Shown here: positions 37,152 through 46,332 of the stretch, one piece after another
Position numbering within the stretch: position 1 is the stretch's first letter
Layout: every line of letters starts with the position of its first letter
Source: Sphingomonas natans
GTDB lineage: Bacteria; Pseudomonadota; Alphaproteobacteria; Sphingomonadales; Sphingomonadaceae
NCBI RefSeq assembly: GCF_030546695.1
Contig: NZ_JAUOTP010000003.1
Location: forward strand, 186,001 to 250,000
DNA: 64,000 nt
Direction of reading: 5' to 3'
The notes under the pieces: generated by a model
The model's database searches: none
Seen by the model: the letters and a program-made list of their open reading frames with translations, nothing else
Told to the model about the DNA's origin: nothing
Translations under genes and position numbers: made by a program

Positions 37152-38263
37152 CGTTCGCGGTCGACAAGCTGGTCCTCGTCCCCGACGATATCGACCTCTC
37201 GCGCTCGCCGCTTGCGGGTCATCTCGGCGTCGAGACCTATGTGCTCGGCGCGTTCAATCCGGCGCTGACCCGATTGCCGAACGGCAATCTGCTGATGATG
37301 GTCCGTGTCGCCGAGGCGCTCCGCCAGCCGATATTCGATGGCCATGTCCACAATATCCGCTGGTCCGACGGCCGCTATCTGCTCGACGCATGGCCGCTCG
37401 AGGCCGCCAACACGGCCGATCCGCGCAAGTTCATGCTGCAGGGGGGCGGCTGGAAGGTCATGGCGCTGACGTCGCTCGCCTGGCTCTTGCCGGTCGAGCT
37501 CAGTCCCGACGGCCTTGAGGTGATCGCGCATCATTACGACAAGGCGATCGCGCCGCATGCCGATTTTCAGATGTATGGTCTCGAAGATGCGCGCATCAGC
37601 AAAGTTGGAGATCGCTGGCTGATGACGACCTGCTCGGTCAGCCCCGAGCGCCATTCGACGACGCTCTACTCCTCGATCAACGGCCTAGACTGGACCTTCG
37701 AGGACATCGTCCTCGATCATCAGAACAAAGACATGCTGATCTTCGAAGGCCTGATCGACGGACATTATTGGGCCCAGACCCGCCCGCTCGGCGACTTGTA
37801 TTTCGCCTATCCGCCGGGCAGCGAATGGCGTGCGGGGCCGTCCATCAACCTGGCCTCCTCGCCTGACGCGCTTCATTGGAAGCCTTATCGCGAGCCGGGC
37901 ATAAGACCGCATTCGGCGACCGTCGCGACCGCCCGGATGGGCGGCGGCACGCCCCCAATCCTCACGGACCGCGGCTGGCTCACGCTTTGGCACGGCGTGG
38001 AGCCCAAGGAGATCGTCGGCATCTACCGGACCTATTGGTCGATCCTCGACCGAGACGATCCGAGCAAGACAGTCGCCACGGAACATGCGCCCTTGCTCGA
38101 AGCGAACCCCGAGCTCACCCGCCCGATCGAGCACCAGATGTACCTCCGCGACGTCGTGTTCACGACCGGCATCGCCGACGGCGGAGACCATTATGTGGTA
38201 GCCTCCGGCGAGGGCGATCTCGCCTGTCGAATTACGCACATCCCTAAAAGCGTGTTCGTCTGA
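37148..38263 (+). CDS. GH130-family glycoside phosphorylase/mannosidase
   Basis: The 371-residue protein is a five-bladed beta-propeller of GH130. The first blade has GAFNPALTRLPNGNLLMMVR (about 34-53), a later one YGLEDARISKVGDRWLMTT with Asp and Arg expected in the active site, and TLWHGVE near 280 supplies a phosphate- or substrate-binding His. Known members phosphorolyse or hydrolyse beta-mannosides. Which activity applies is unclear because phosphate-binding residues cannot be judged by eye. It is coupled to the upstream SDR and lacks a signal peptide, so it acts in the cytoplasm. Confidence 0.85.
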   Translation: MTFAVDKLVLVPDDIDLSRSPLAGHLGVETYVLGAFNPALTRLPNGNLLMMVRVAEALRQPIFDGHVHNIRWSDGRYLLDAWPLEAANTADPRKFMLQGGGWKVMALTSLAWLLPVELSPDGLEVIAHHYDKAIAPHADFQMYGLEDARISKVGDRWLMTTCSVSPERHSTTLYSSINGLDWTFEDIVLDHQNKDMLIFEGLIDGHYWAQTRPLGDLYFAYPPGSEWRAGPSINLASSPDALHWKPYREPGIRPHSATVATARMGGGTPPILTDRGWLTLWHGVEPKEIVGIYRTYWSILDRDDPSKTVATEHAPLLEANPELTRPIEHQMYLRDVVFTTGIADGGDHYVVASGEGDLACRITHIPKSVFV

Positions 38264-38518
38264 GATACAAACCACTGATGAGGCATGACGCACTATTCGA
38301 TATAGCGAGCGGGCACCCCTGGAGCCAAGCGATGGGACATTTCTGCATCAATCCTGCATTCCGAGTACGCCGCCCTTGGAATGACGGGCGACTTCTCGTC
38401 CGAAGAGGGCGTTAAAGCAGCAGCAGGTTTGGGCTATTCGCTTCTGGCTCAACCAACACGTTCGGCTACAGCACGAGACCATTTCACACTGCTGATAGAG
38501 CCGGCATATATTCTAATC

Positions 38519-39433
38519 TTAGACAGTCAGAACTGATGACTGCTGCTCTGCAGGAAAGCCGGTCAAGAACCGCAGGATCGCGTCGCCGACCTGCTGTGCT
38601 GCTTCTCGCGCCGGAAAATGACCAATATTATCGATGACCAGTCGCTCATAGCTTGCCGTGAAGAACCGCTCCTGCCCTTCGGACTCCTCAGGCGGGTCGC
38701 ATCGGTCGTCACCGCCTTGGATCATCAGCATCGGCACGCTGAGGCGCTCGGTCGCCCCGATCCTCATACGCTGTTCCGCATAGCGAGGGTCGAGCGCCTC
38801 CGATTGCCAGCGATGCCGGTATCCGTGCAACGTGATCGCCAGCCAATCCGGATTACGAAAGCTCTCGGCCGCCATCGAAAAGCTGTCCTCGGCGTACCAT
38901 CCTGGAGGGCTCCAGCTTTCCCACTGCGCGCGCGCAAAGCCGATCGGGTCGGCCGACACCGTGGCCGCGCCCGCTTCCGAGGTCATCAACCACTGATACC
39001 ACCAGCGCCGGCACTGCGCGAAAGACGGCACCTCGTAACGTCCATGCGGCGTGTAGCCGATCGCCAACACAGCGATGGCCATGAGGCGCTCAGGCGAGAG
39101 CGCGGCCATTGCATAGGCCGCTCGCCCACCCCAATCGTGGCCAAGCACTGCGAACCGATCGAGGCCAAGCGCGTCCGCGAAGTCGAGCGCGTCCTGCGCG
39201 ATGGCGACCGAGCTCGCGTCGCGGATCGTATCAGGCAACCGAAAGCGCGTCGGACCGAAGCCTCGGAGCCATGGTGCGAACCATCTATATCCCGCGGCCT
39301 CCAGCGCCGGAGTAACAGTCGCCCAACCGCTGACATCATCGGGCCAGCCGTGAAGGAGCAGAAGCGGAGCACCATTTTCGGGTCCGCCGCTGAGATAAGC
39401 GATGTCCAACAACGCGGTCTGCACGGTCAACAT
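38519..39433 (-). CDS. Alpha/beta-hydrolase, epoxide-hydrolase type
   Basis: The 304-residue protein has HGWPDD at 28-33 and the nucleophile elbow GHDWGG with Asp100, the hallmark of soluble epoxide hydrolases. A lid helix region (about 140-220) is rich in Trp and Tyr, followed by the charge-relay Asp in IQGGDDRCDPPEES and catalytic His in NIGHFPAREA. It is cytoplasmic. The TetR gene lies upstream on the same strand, 39 bp away, so the two may be co-transcribed and the regulator may control it. Confidence 0.85.
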   Translation of the reverse strand: MLTVQTALLDIAYLSGGPENGAPLLLLHGWPDDVSGWATVTPALEAAGYRWFAPWLRGFGPTRFRLPDTIRDASSVAIAQDALDFADALGLDRFAVLGHDWGGRAAYAMAALSPERLMAIAVLAIGYTPHGRYEVPSFAQCRRWWYQWLMTSEAGAATVSADPIGFARAQWESWSPPGWYAEDSFSMAAESFRNPDWLAITLHGYRHRWQSEALDPRYAEQRMRIGATERLSVPMLMIQGGDDRCDPPEESEGQERFFTASYERLVIDNIGHFPAREAAQQVGDAILRFLTGFPAEQQSSVLTV

Positions 39434-39472
39434 GGGCAGGCATCCCTGATGAGAATGGATGGGTTGCAGTGA

Positions 39473-40078
39473 TCATCGGCGTCCTGCTTCGCCCGCGAGG
39501 GCATCGAGCTCACGGTGCAGCATCGTTTTCAAATGGCGGATCGCGGCGATATCCTCGGGCCTGCCGGACGCTGTCAGCATGACGGCGATCTTGATCTGCT
39601 GGAGCAACAGGACGGCCAATCCGGCGATCTGCGGCGCGGGAAGCGCACCCGAGGCGGCCAGCATCTTGCCGAGCCGCTCTTCAAGAGCAGTACGCGAGGC
39701 CAGCTTCCGGGCGGGGTCTATATCGCGCCGGTTTACGAGTGTCGCGAGTGCCGGATGTGCTTTTAAAAAGCTCCCCAGCGCCTCGAAAATCGCGTCGATC
39801 AAGCCCGCGATAGGCGCCGGATCTACGTCCGAGAGGGCCGCGTCAAGCTGATCCAGATAGGCTGCGTGCAGATGCGCCGCGATGTCCTCCTTGGTCGGGA
39901 AATACTGGTAGAGAGAGCCGATCGAAGCACCGGCCCGCGCCGCGATCTCTGTCATGGTCGTGGCTTCATAGCCCTTGTCGGCAAGCACATCCGCCGCCGC
40001 CGCTTCAAGCGCCGCCACCCGCGCCTCTCCCCGAGCAGACGTTGGACGTCGCCCCGAACGGGCCTGCTCGGTTGACAT
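39473..40078 (-). CDS. TetR-family transcriptional regulator
   Basis: The 201-residue protein has an N-terminal TetR helix-turn-helix (AAADVLADKGYEATTMTEIAARAGASIGSLYQYFPTKED, about 26-64) and a helical ligand domain. It is divergent from the isochorismatase-like gene. The two near-identical palindromes between them, one right at its own start codon, are the likely binding sites, so it should repress itself and its neighbour until an inducer binds. The downstream epoxide hydrolase gene may be in the same transcript. Confidence 0.88.
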   Translation of the reverse strand: MSTEQARSGRRPTSARGEARVAALEAAAADVLADKGYEATTMTEIAARAGASIGSLYQYFPTKEDIAAHLHAAYLDQLDAALSDVDPAPIAGLIDAIFEALGSFLKAHPALATLVNRRDIDPARKLASRTALEERLGKMLAASGALPAPQIAGLAVLLLQQIKIAVMLTASGRPEDIAAIRHLKTMLHRELDALAGEAGRR

Positions 40079-40079
40079 G

Positions 40080-40118
40080 TGAGGTAATCCTCATATTTGT
40101 TCTGTGAGGCTACCCTCA
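40080..40118. promoter_or_regulatory. Tandem TetR operators
   Basis: Two palindromes, TGAGGTAATCCTCA at 40080-40093 and TGAGGCTACCCTCA at 40105-40118, share the arms TGAGG and CCTCA with 4-bp spacers. Both are extended by matching flanks. They are 25 bp apart, between the divergent TetR and isochorismatase-like starts, as expected for cooperative TetR dimers. Confidence 0.65.
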
Positions 40119-40151
40119 TATCATGTCCCTCAATTTCGGAAAGGTTCTACG

Positions 40152-40730
40152 ATGCCGCTTGCCTTCGATCCGCGCTCAACCGCGCTGTTGCTGATCGATC
40201 CACAGAATTGGACGCTCGGCCTGCCGATCCGTCCGTACGCGAAAGCGCCGCTCATCGAGAAGATGGTGACCACGATGCAGGCTCTACGAGACGCCGGCGG
40301 GACACTGATCGTGTCGCGTGCGGCCTTTTCGGAAGGCTACGCAGACATGATCCGCACGCCCGTCGATGTGGTACTGAACGTGCCCGAGGGCGGTATGCCG
40401 GACGAAGCGCTCGCCTTGGATCCCGCCGTCGCAGCGCTCCAGGCAGAGCTCGTTCTCACCAAGCGCCAGTGGAGCGCCTTCTATGGTACCGAACTCGATC
40501 TCCAACTCCGTCGGCGCGCGATCCGAACGTTGCTCATCGGCGGCGTGATGACGAACTTCGGCGTAGAATCGACGGCACGCGATGCGTGGCAGCACAATTA
40601 CGAGACGGTGGTCGTCGAAGATCTCTGCTCCAGTCTCACTCACGATATGCACGCATTCTCGATCGAACAAATCCTGCCGCGGGTTGCCCGAGTGCGCTCC
40701 AGTGCGGACGTAGTGTCCGCCTGCCACTAA
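40152..40730 (+). CDS. Isochorismatase-family hydrolase without the catalytic Cys
   Basis: From ATG at 40152 the protein has 192 residues. The catalytic Asp is in ALLLIDPQNW and the Lys in LTKRQWSAFYG. In place of the usual nucleophilic Cys, the motif is GGVMTNFGVESTARDAW, with Gly, as in the YecD group. Such proteins may still perform isochorismatase-type vinyl-ether hydrolysis, which needs no Cys, but not Cys-dependent amidohydrolysis. The divergent TetR gene and tandem operators suggest inducible expression. Confidence 0.85.
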   Translation: MPLAFDPRSTALLLIDPQNWTLGLPIRPYAKAPLIEKMVTTMQALRDAGGTLIVSRAAFSEGYADMIRTPVDVVLNVPEGGMPDEALALDPAVAALQAELVLTKRQWSAFYGTELDLQLRRRAIRTLLIGGVMTNFGVESTARDAWQHNYETVVVEDLCSSLTHDMHAFSIEQILPRVARVRSSADVVSACH

Positions 40731-40780
40731 GAACGCGACGTCTGCAGGGCGTCGCATTCGGCGCCCCGCGGCTGTCGCTG

Positions 40781-41422
40781 TCAGCCTTTCCAGCGCGAAC
40801 TCCGGATCACCTCGCAAAAATTGCCGCGATGGAAGTGCGGCTCCCTATCGGCGATCACGTCGGCCTTGACGTTGCCGAAGGTCGTGGCCGGCTTGTGCTT
40901 GATGCCGTCGTAGAAGGCCTGGAGGATATCCTCCTTGAACGCCGGCGTGCGCGGGAAAGCGCCTACGACCGATTCCCGCTCGGCGTCCGAATAGTCGGGA
41001 TACGTAAGGCCGAGCACATCCATTTCGACGCCCGCGGTCACCAACGCCACCACAGGATGCATGTGGACCGGAACGCCGGGCGTCGTGTGCAGCGCTATCG
41101 CGGTCCAGACCGTATAGGCGTCAGCTTCCGACACACCATGGCTGCGCAGGAAATCGCGCGCCGCATGCGCGCCATCGACCTCGAAGCGCTCGTCTGCGCT
41201 CGCATGGCCCGGCATCAGCCCGATGTCGTGGAACATCGCGCCGGCGTAGAGCAGCTCGCGATCGAAGCGGAGGCCACGATGCACGCCGGCGAGAGCGCCA
41301 AATTGATAGACCCGGCTCGAATGGTTGAAGAGAAGCTCAGTCTCTGTGTCACGGATGAACTCGGTGATGGCGCGGGCGAGCTTGCTGTCGGGGATGACGG
41401 CGACTGGATCATGGGACGGCAT
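40781..41422 (-). CDS. HD-domain metal-dependent phosphohydrolase-like protein
   Basis: From ATG at 41422 the protein has about 213 residues with the HD signature: His in LFNHSSRV, the HD pair in LLYAGAMFHDIGL, a third His in TAIALHTTPG and a downstream Asp. An additional conserved-looking Glu/His set follows (VDGAHAARDFL). Proteins of this subgroup are often annotated as cyanamide-hydratase-like or HD hydrolases. It is divergent from the GlxA-type regulator, which may control it. The in-frame start at 41461 is less likely. Confidence 0.8.
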   Translation of the reverse strand: MPSHDPVAVIPDSKLARAITEFIRDTETELLFNHSSRVYQFGALAGVHRGLRFDRELLYAGAMFHDIGLMPGHASADERFEVDGAHAARDFLRSHGVSEADAYTVWTAIALHTTPGVPVHMHPVVALVTAGVEMDVLGLTYPDYSDAERESVVGAFPRTPAFKEDILQAFYDGIKHKPATTFGNVKADVIADREPHFHRGNFCEVIRSSRWKG

Positions 41423-41523
41423 GGCGGGTATCCTTCCTGGTGGCTCCATATCCATAGCCACGCCAGACCTGGCTCGTTATGATGTGTTCCGGACAATCCT
41501 GCCATTTCACCTCGAGGACGGAC

Positions 41524-42504
41524 ATGGGTGCGGCGCGGAGAGTGGGGCTACTGGCCGTTGAGGGCGTGCAGCTCCTGGACGTGTCAGGCCCGGCGGATGT
41601 GTTCGCCGAGGCCAATGTCCAGTCCGGATCGGCCGCCTATGCGATCTCGATCGTCGGAATTGCAACGGGATCGATCGAGGCATCATCGGGCATGCGCCTC
41701 GCAGTCAGCGAGGTGCTTGGCGACCCGGACGCCAAGCCGTTCGACACCCTGCTCGTGGCCGGTGCCCCGCACATGGACCGCCGTGCGCGAGACGAGGGCG
41801 TGCTTGCGAACCTGAGGACGGCCGCCGACGCCGCGCGGCGCTACGGTTCGGTCTGTACCGGCGCTTTCCTGCTGGCGGACGCAGGCTTACTGGAGGGACG
41901 GCGCGTGACGACGCACTGGGCGATGGCCGATCGCTTCGCCAGCGCTTTCCCAGGGGTGAATCTCGATATCGATGCGATCCATGTCCGCGATGGCAAGGTC
42001 CGGACCGCTGCCGGCGTGACGGCGGGGCTCGATCTGGCGTTGGCGCTGGTCGAGGAGGATCTCGGACCGGAGATAGCGCGCCGCGTCGCCAGCCAACTGG
42101 TCATGTACTTCCGCCGACCGGGTGGCCAGCTTCAATATAGCCGATCCGGCAAGGGGAGACCCGCCGGGCGTTCTGCGTTGCAGGATTTGCAGCGCTGGGT
42201 CTCAGCTCATCCTGCCGACGATCATAGCGTCGCGATACTTGCGCAACGTGCAGGCATCAGCCCGCGCCATTTCGCACGGCTTTTCCGTGACGAGGTGGGC
42301 GTGACGCCATCGGCGTGGGTTGAAGGTGTCAGAATCGATGCGGCCCGTCGTCTGCTCGAAGATGGACACCCACCGAAGCTGGCAGGCGCGCGTTGCGGCT
42401 TTTCTGACGTCGAGACCTTCCGTCGAGCATTTCAGCGCTGCATCGGTGTCACGCCTGCAGCCTATCGCAGCCATTATACGGGGAAGGGATCAAGCGATTG
42501 GTAG
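41524..42504 (+). CDS. GlxA-type regulator (DJ-1/PfpI domain plus AraC helix-turn-helix)
   Basis: From ATG at 41524 the protein has 326 residues. The N-terminal DJ-1/PfpI-like domain contains VQLLDVSGPADVFAEAN, TLLVAGAPHMD, and GSVCTGAFLLADAGLLEGRR with the nucleophile-elbow Cys. The C-terminal AraC domain contains VAILAQRAGISPRHFARLFRDEVG and GARCGFSDVETFRRAFQRCIGVTPAAYR. The family activates or represses catabolic and detoxification genes. It is divergent from the HD-domain gene, its likely target; the effector is unknown. Confidence 0.88.
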   Translation: MGAARRVGLLAVEGVQLLDVSGPADVFAEANVQSGSAAYAISIVGIATGSIEASSGMRLAVSEVLGDPDAKPFDTLLVAGAPHMDRRARDEGVLANLRTAADAARRYGSVCTGAFLLADAGLLEGRRVTTHWAMADRFASAFPGVNLDIDAIHVRDGKVRTAAGVTAGLDLALALVEEDLGPEIARRVASQLVMYFRRPGGQLQYSRSGKGRPAGRSALQDLQRWVSAHPADDHSVAILAQRAGISPRHFARLFRDEVGVTPSAWVEGVRIDAARRLLEDGHPPKLAGARCGFSDVETFRRAFQRCIGVTPAAYRSHYTGKGSSDW

Positions 42505-42820
42505 GCCGACACGTAGAGGCAGCTTCAAGGTTTGAGCGCGTCTGCCCAGACAGATGCTCGGCTGGTATCACCGCACTCGCTACAAAGACCCAATTTCATC
42601 CACTCAGTATCCCTTGTGTCCATCTCGAATGCGGACTTCTGTTAATGTGCTCAGATCGGAAGAGTTGGGCAAGCCGAAGGCGAGGCGCAAGCGCTCGTCG
42701 ATCGCTAGCTGCATGGTGATCGAACCGGCTGCGATAGCGAAGAACCAGGCAAGCTACTGATTCGACTTTTCTTTTTTACACTGTTAACCAGGTCCCCTGT
42801 CGTTCTGAGCAGGGGGTGGT
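42505..42820. other. Intergenic region upstream of the PEP-CTERM gene
   Basis: No gene is seen. The last 40 bp contain an AT-rich run and the stem-loop listed separately. Confidence 0.4.
42794..42815 (+). promoter_or_regulatory. Stem-loop over the ribosome-binding site
   Basis: CCCCTG at 42794-42799 pairs with CAGGGG at 42810-42815 across a 10-nt loop. The 3' arm is the G-rich stretch just before the ATG at 42821, so the hairpin would hide the ribosome-binding site and could control translation of the PEP-CTERM protein. Confidence 0.4.
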
Positions 42821-43558
42821 ATGAAGCGTTTATCGGTAGCGACCGCATTGGCAGCAGTTTTTGGAATCGTAATTGGAGCGCCGGTTGCGGCGGCGACCAC
42901 AATTACGCTTACTGGCGCTCATTACATTTATTACGCCCCGGGCAATAGTGAGTCGTTCTCCACAAACGGCCCGTTGGGCAATGGTGCCGGCGCTGTCGGA
43001 CGGTTTTCTGACTCTTCCACCTTAACCGGCAACTATGCGACTACTTTAGAGTTTCTGATCCCTACGATACCGAGTGATATGGATATCACATCACTTTCTC
43101 TCACACTACAGCCTAGTCCGCAGGTAGACGGACATGGCAATACCGGACTCGGTGCCGTGCAGTTCAGAAGCTACCTCGCGGCCAATACTGGCAGTGATGC
43201 CACGCGCCTCTTTGCCGGCAACAACCTTACCAACAATCTGGACTTAAACCATCCTTTGGTGATAGCTGATCTATTTGGCGGTCCAACCGTAAATTATGTT
43301 TACAATGGACCGGGGCAGTATCTTGGCTTTGCATTTCGGGAAACCAATCCTTGCACGTCCTGCACCAGCTTTACGACTTTGGATTTTCCGGGCGCAACCC
43401 AAGCGGTGCTGTCAATAACCTACGATACTCCGACGCCTCCGCCCACAATTCCATCAGCAATTCCCGAACCCGCCACGTGGGCGATGTTCATCGGCGGGTT
43501 CGGCCTAATCGGTGTTGGAATGCGCCGACGTCAGCGGGTCAGCGGCAGCTTCGCCTGA
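42821..43558 (+). CDS. PEPxxWA-CTERM exported protein
   Basis: The 245-residue protein has a signal peptide (1-25, ending PVAAA), a beta-rich Thr/Asn/Gly body and a C-terminal sorting tail: PEPATWAMFIGGFGLIGVGM followed by RRRQR. This tripartite end is the PEPxxWA-CTERM signal of sphingomonads, thought to be cut by exosortase so the protein is anchored or released at the surface. The body has two close Cys (CTSC). Codon use is less GC-rich than in neighbouring genes. The function is unknown; similar proteins are linked to extracellular matrix. Confidence 0.88.
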   Translation: MKRLSVATALAAVFGIVIGAPVAAATTITLTGAHYIYYAPGNSESFSTNGPLGNGAGAVGRFSDSSTLTGNYATTLEFLIPTIPSDMDITSLSLTLQPSPQVDGHGNTGLGAVQFRSYLAANTGSDATRLFAGNNLTNNLDLNHPLVIADLFGGPTVNYVYNGPGQYLGFAFRETNPCTSCTSFTTLDFPGATQAVLSITYDTPTPPPTIPSAIPEPATWAMFIGGFGLIGVGMRRRQRVSGSFA

Positions 43559-44638
43559 TCAGTCTTTCGGTGCGCGGGTTGGAAACTCTGGCCCGCGCAC
43601 GTTCATCCAATCGGCCGCACTCGATTATGCCGACCTCCCGAGGCTCTCTCATGTGATCTCCGACGATCGATGGCTGCGCGCGCCATCCCTAACGAGGCCA
43701 GTACTGGGCTGAACCTGGGCAGCGACAGGATCTTCGGGCTCGACGTCGACGCAGCGCTGGGAGGAGGAAGCAGGCTCGGTACGGGTAAGATAAGTGTCGG
43801 AGAAAAGTTCTGATTGAGCGACCTTGAGTCACATCGGTTGACCTTAGGTTTGGTAACATGCTGTGGGAGCGGAGCGTTTGCTGGCGGCATTGCGCTAACT
43901 GCGCCTTGGTAGGACCGCTTAATCGTCGACTGGCCGCGTTCGGGCTCCAAAATAAAAACGCGCTTCGTTCCGCTAGGAAAGACCCACATCCCGCCACTCA
44001 GGCGCACAACGCCGCATTCCGGAAGCGGACGCCTGTTCACGTTCCGTGGCCGAGGTTGATCAAACGCAAGGCGACTATCAGCTCCACGTTTAGTCGATCA
44101 TCGTTCAGCCTTTCAGGGTGGCGCCGCTCGGAGATGGCGGAACCGGGACATTTAGGTCCCGCTCGTATTTTAGTAAGCGTCGTTGCCTCCGCGTACCGCC
44201 CGCCGTCCACCCCCTGCGGCGGGGCCACCGCCCCACAGTCGACCGCCTTTCTGGGGCCCCGTTGGAACCGTCGCGTGAAACCGGTGTTGAGCCCCTCCGT
44301 GAGCTCGGCCGAGTTTCGCAGCGCCCCGTTGTTCATACGCCCAGCGGGGCGCTTTCGGTCAGTCGAGCTTGCCGAGCATTTATCGGAGGCGATCCGTTTC
44401 CGCCGTCGCGCTCATTGGCGGGCAATGACCCCCGCTATTTACACCCCAGCCTGCCAGCGGCTCCCCCCGGCGAGGTGCACATGAGCGCAATAATGCCCGC
44501 GCTCTCCGGAATGGAGTTGAACGAGCTCGGCATGAGCATCGAGGGCGGCAAAGTAGCCGTCGCTGGTATGCTGGATCGGTACCGCGTCGTTACGGAATGG
44601 GCGAATGTCGATATGCGGACCAAGGCGAGCTCACTACC
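43559..44638. other. About 1.1 kb without a supported gene
   Basis: A short plus-strand stretch (about 43705-43806, LNLGSDRIFGLDVDAALGGG then GTGKISVGEKF and a stop) could be the tail of a decayed gene. Nothing else is protein-like. A strong stem-loop lies at 44320-44353. Confidence 0.4.
44320..44353. terminator. Perfect 9-bp stem-loop, terminator-like
   Basis: AGCGCCCCG at 44320-44328 pairs perfectly with CGGGGCGCT at 44345-44353 around a 16-nt loop and is followed by TTC, with no long U-run. No gene ends nearby, so it may be left from decayed sequence. Confidence 0.35.
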
Positions 44639-45082
44639 TCAATCGTCCGGAAGGAGCGGGAATACAATAGCGCGCTCTTCCTGCAGAAGATGCTCAAGCT
44701 TGCCCATCAACAATGAAGCGGAGGCGATATACACGTCAGGCTCGATGTGAATATCGCGCGTAGGGTGCTTAGCTTTGTGATATTCATAATCATGGCTGAG
44801 GTCCTCTGCCAAGCGGGCGACCGAGCTCACCCGCCCGGACTCTTCCGGATGAAACTTGGCGGCCCAATCTCCGATCTCGGTCCTGAGGCTATGTATGTGG
44901 CGCGCTACCACCCGATCAAACCGCCACCGTATCCTGTCGACCGTTAATGCGTCGACCTCTTCAGGCTGCTGAAACATTCGGCGCGAATGATCCATCATCT
45001 CGAGGATCTCACGCTGATCCTCCTGAAGCATCCTCAACATAGCCTTCCTTTCCGAAGGTTTTGAATAATTTAGCGGCTGCAT
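44639..45082 (-). CDS. Helical protein, possibly hemerythrin-like (147 aa)
   Basis: From ATG at 45082 the protein reads as four long amphipathic helices with several His and Glu at helix ends (EILEMMDHSRRMF, VARHIHSLRTEI, DLSHDYEYHKAKH, LEHLLQEERAIVFPLL). The ending LQEERAIVFPLL resembles hemerythrin-type bundles, though the full ligand set is not clear. An in-frame start at 45187 adds 35 residues of poor composition. A role in binding metal or in stress is only a guess. Confidence 0.55.
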   Translation of the reverse strand: MQPLNYSKPSERKAMLRMLQEDQREILEMMDHSRRMFQQPEEVDALTVDRIRWRFDRVVARHIHSLRTEIGDWAAKFHPEESGRVSSVARLAEDLSHDYEYHKAKHPTRDIHIEPDVYIASASLLMGKLEHLLQEERAIVFPLLPDD

Positions 45083-45365
45083 GTCGTCGCGCAAGCCGAG
45101 TAGGCCCGATTGAGGGTGATCCTGCCTATCATGACATGGCGTCGCCGAGCCGATGATGATCGGCCTCATCGCCGTTCCGATCCTCACTCAGGTCTGCCTT
45201 ACCCGCCGGAATCGCCTCTGCTATCCCGCCGGTTCCCCGTGCTGACGCAGTACCTGCAGGGCGCACCCCACAGCTCCCGATCACGCATGAGCGTCAATGT
45301 AGCTAACCCTTGGATTACCAGCTGCGGAGCTTCCCCACCGCCGGTGGGAAGCAGACGCGCCCTTC

Positions 45366-45815
45366 CTACTTCGCCTCGGCGATCGTCGCCTGGCGGGCGA
45401 TCAGCTGCCAGCCTGCGCCCCGCTTCGCCCGCACGTCCGTGAAGGGCCGCGTGACCTGCTTGCCAGCGCCAGGACCCTTCAACGGAATCATCGTGTCATA
45501 TCCCATGATAACGGTCACCTCCGGCTTCTCGCCGACAAAGGTAATGTGCTTGCGGAAGTCGCGGTAGTCGAGAAAGTCCTGGTCCATGATGGCGATCACA
45601 TCTTCTCGCCCGATCACGGTATTGTTGGGCGAATTGACAACGAAATTATCGGCCCAGACGGTTCTGACACCTGCAGCGTCATGAGCCATCATCGCCTTCC
45701 CGAGCCTCCCGTAAGCAGCACCAATCTCCGGGGGCATCCGAACTCCAGGGGCAAGCTGCGCGAGAACAGGCATAGCGAAGACCAAGGCCCCAAGCAGTCC
45801 GATCTTCTCTAGCAT
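45366..45815 (-). CDS. Secreted SnoaL/DUF4440-like protein
   Basis: The 149-residue protein has a signal peptide (1-19, MLEKIGLLGALVFAMPVLA). An NTF2-like fold follows: AYGRLGKAMMAHDAAGVRTVWADNFVVNSP, NTVIGREDVIAIM and a terminal RAGWQLIARQATI-like strand (residues 130-146). DUF4440 proteins are small binding or catalytic cone-shaped domains with many functions. It stands alone with no clear partner. Confidence 0.75.
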   Translation of the reverse strand: MLEKIGLLGALVFAMPVLAQLAPGVRMPPEIGAAYGRLGKAMMAHDAAGVRTVWADNFVVNSPNNTVIGREDVIAIMDQDFLDYRDFRKHITFVGEKPEVTVIMGYDTMIPLKGPGAGKQVTRPFTDVRAKRGAGWQLIARQATIAEAK

Positions 45816-46077
45816 GCCACCCTCTTCGATCTGAGAACCGGCGCCATGGTGCGTCGAATTGTTATCGGTGGCAACGGCGGCTCCTGTGGCGGAAGCTACA
45901 GCGCTTTCAGGTCAGACGGTGCCCGTCACCTATACGGTCGCGGCGAACCACGGCGCGGGGCGGCGTGCAGGTGAGTTGCTGATCTCAAATCGATGGTAGC
46001 AACTATCTGGAAGACCGGCAGTTATGCCGCCAGTCCCCCAGTGGCCGCAACGACCTAGGAGCGGGGGCGGCGTCGCA

Positions 46078-46332
46078 TTAGTCAGCCAAGGGGCTCTGGG
46101 TCGCCGTAACAGTCGTCACTAAGCGATAGTTCGCAATCCGCGTTCCCCGTGGATCTTCAACCATGATCGCAAGATGGATCGAGCTTCGGCCCTGTCGAAT
46201 TTCATCGGCAACGACGTCGGCCAGCACATGTCGCGCATGGACCTCGACGGCCGCGGTATCAGGGAGGTCCTTTCCGTCCTCGTCCTGCAGATAAAAAGTA
46301 TCGTTTAGAACGTGGAATCGGAAACGGGGCAT
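46078..46332 (-). CDS. DUF6894-like small protein (84 aa)
   Basis: From ATG at 46332 the protein begins MPRFRFHVLNDTFYLQDEDG, the typical DUF6894 opening of an aromatic-alternating strand followed by D-D/E-G. It ends in a second beta unit. It is related in pattern to the gene at 48926. Such proteins are numerous in sphingomonads and rhizobia; the function is unknown. Confidence 0.65.
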   Translation of the reverse strand: MPRFRFHVLNDTFYLQDEDGKDLPDTAAVEVHARHVLADVVADEIRQGRSSIHLAIMVEDPRGTRIANYRLVTTVTATQSPLAD

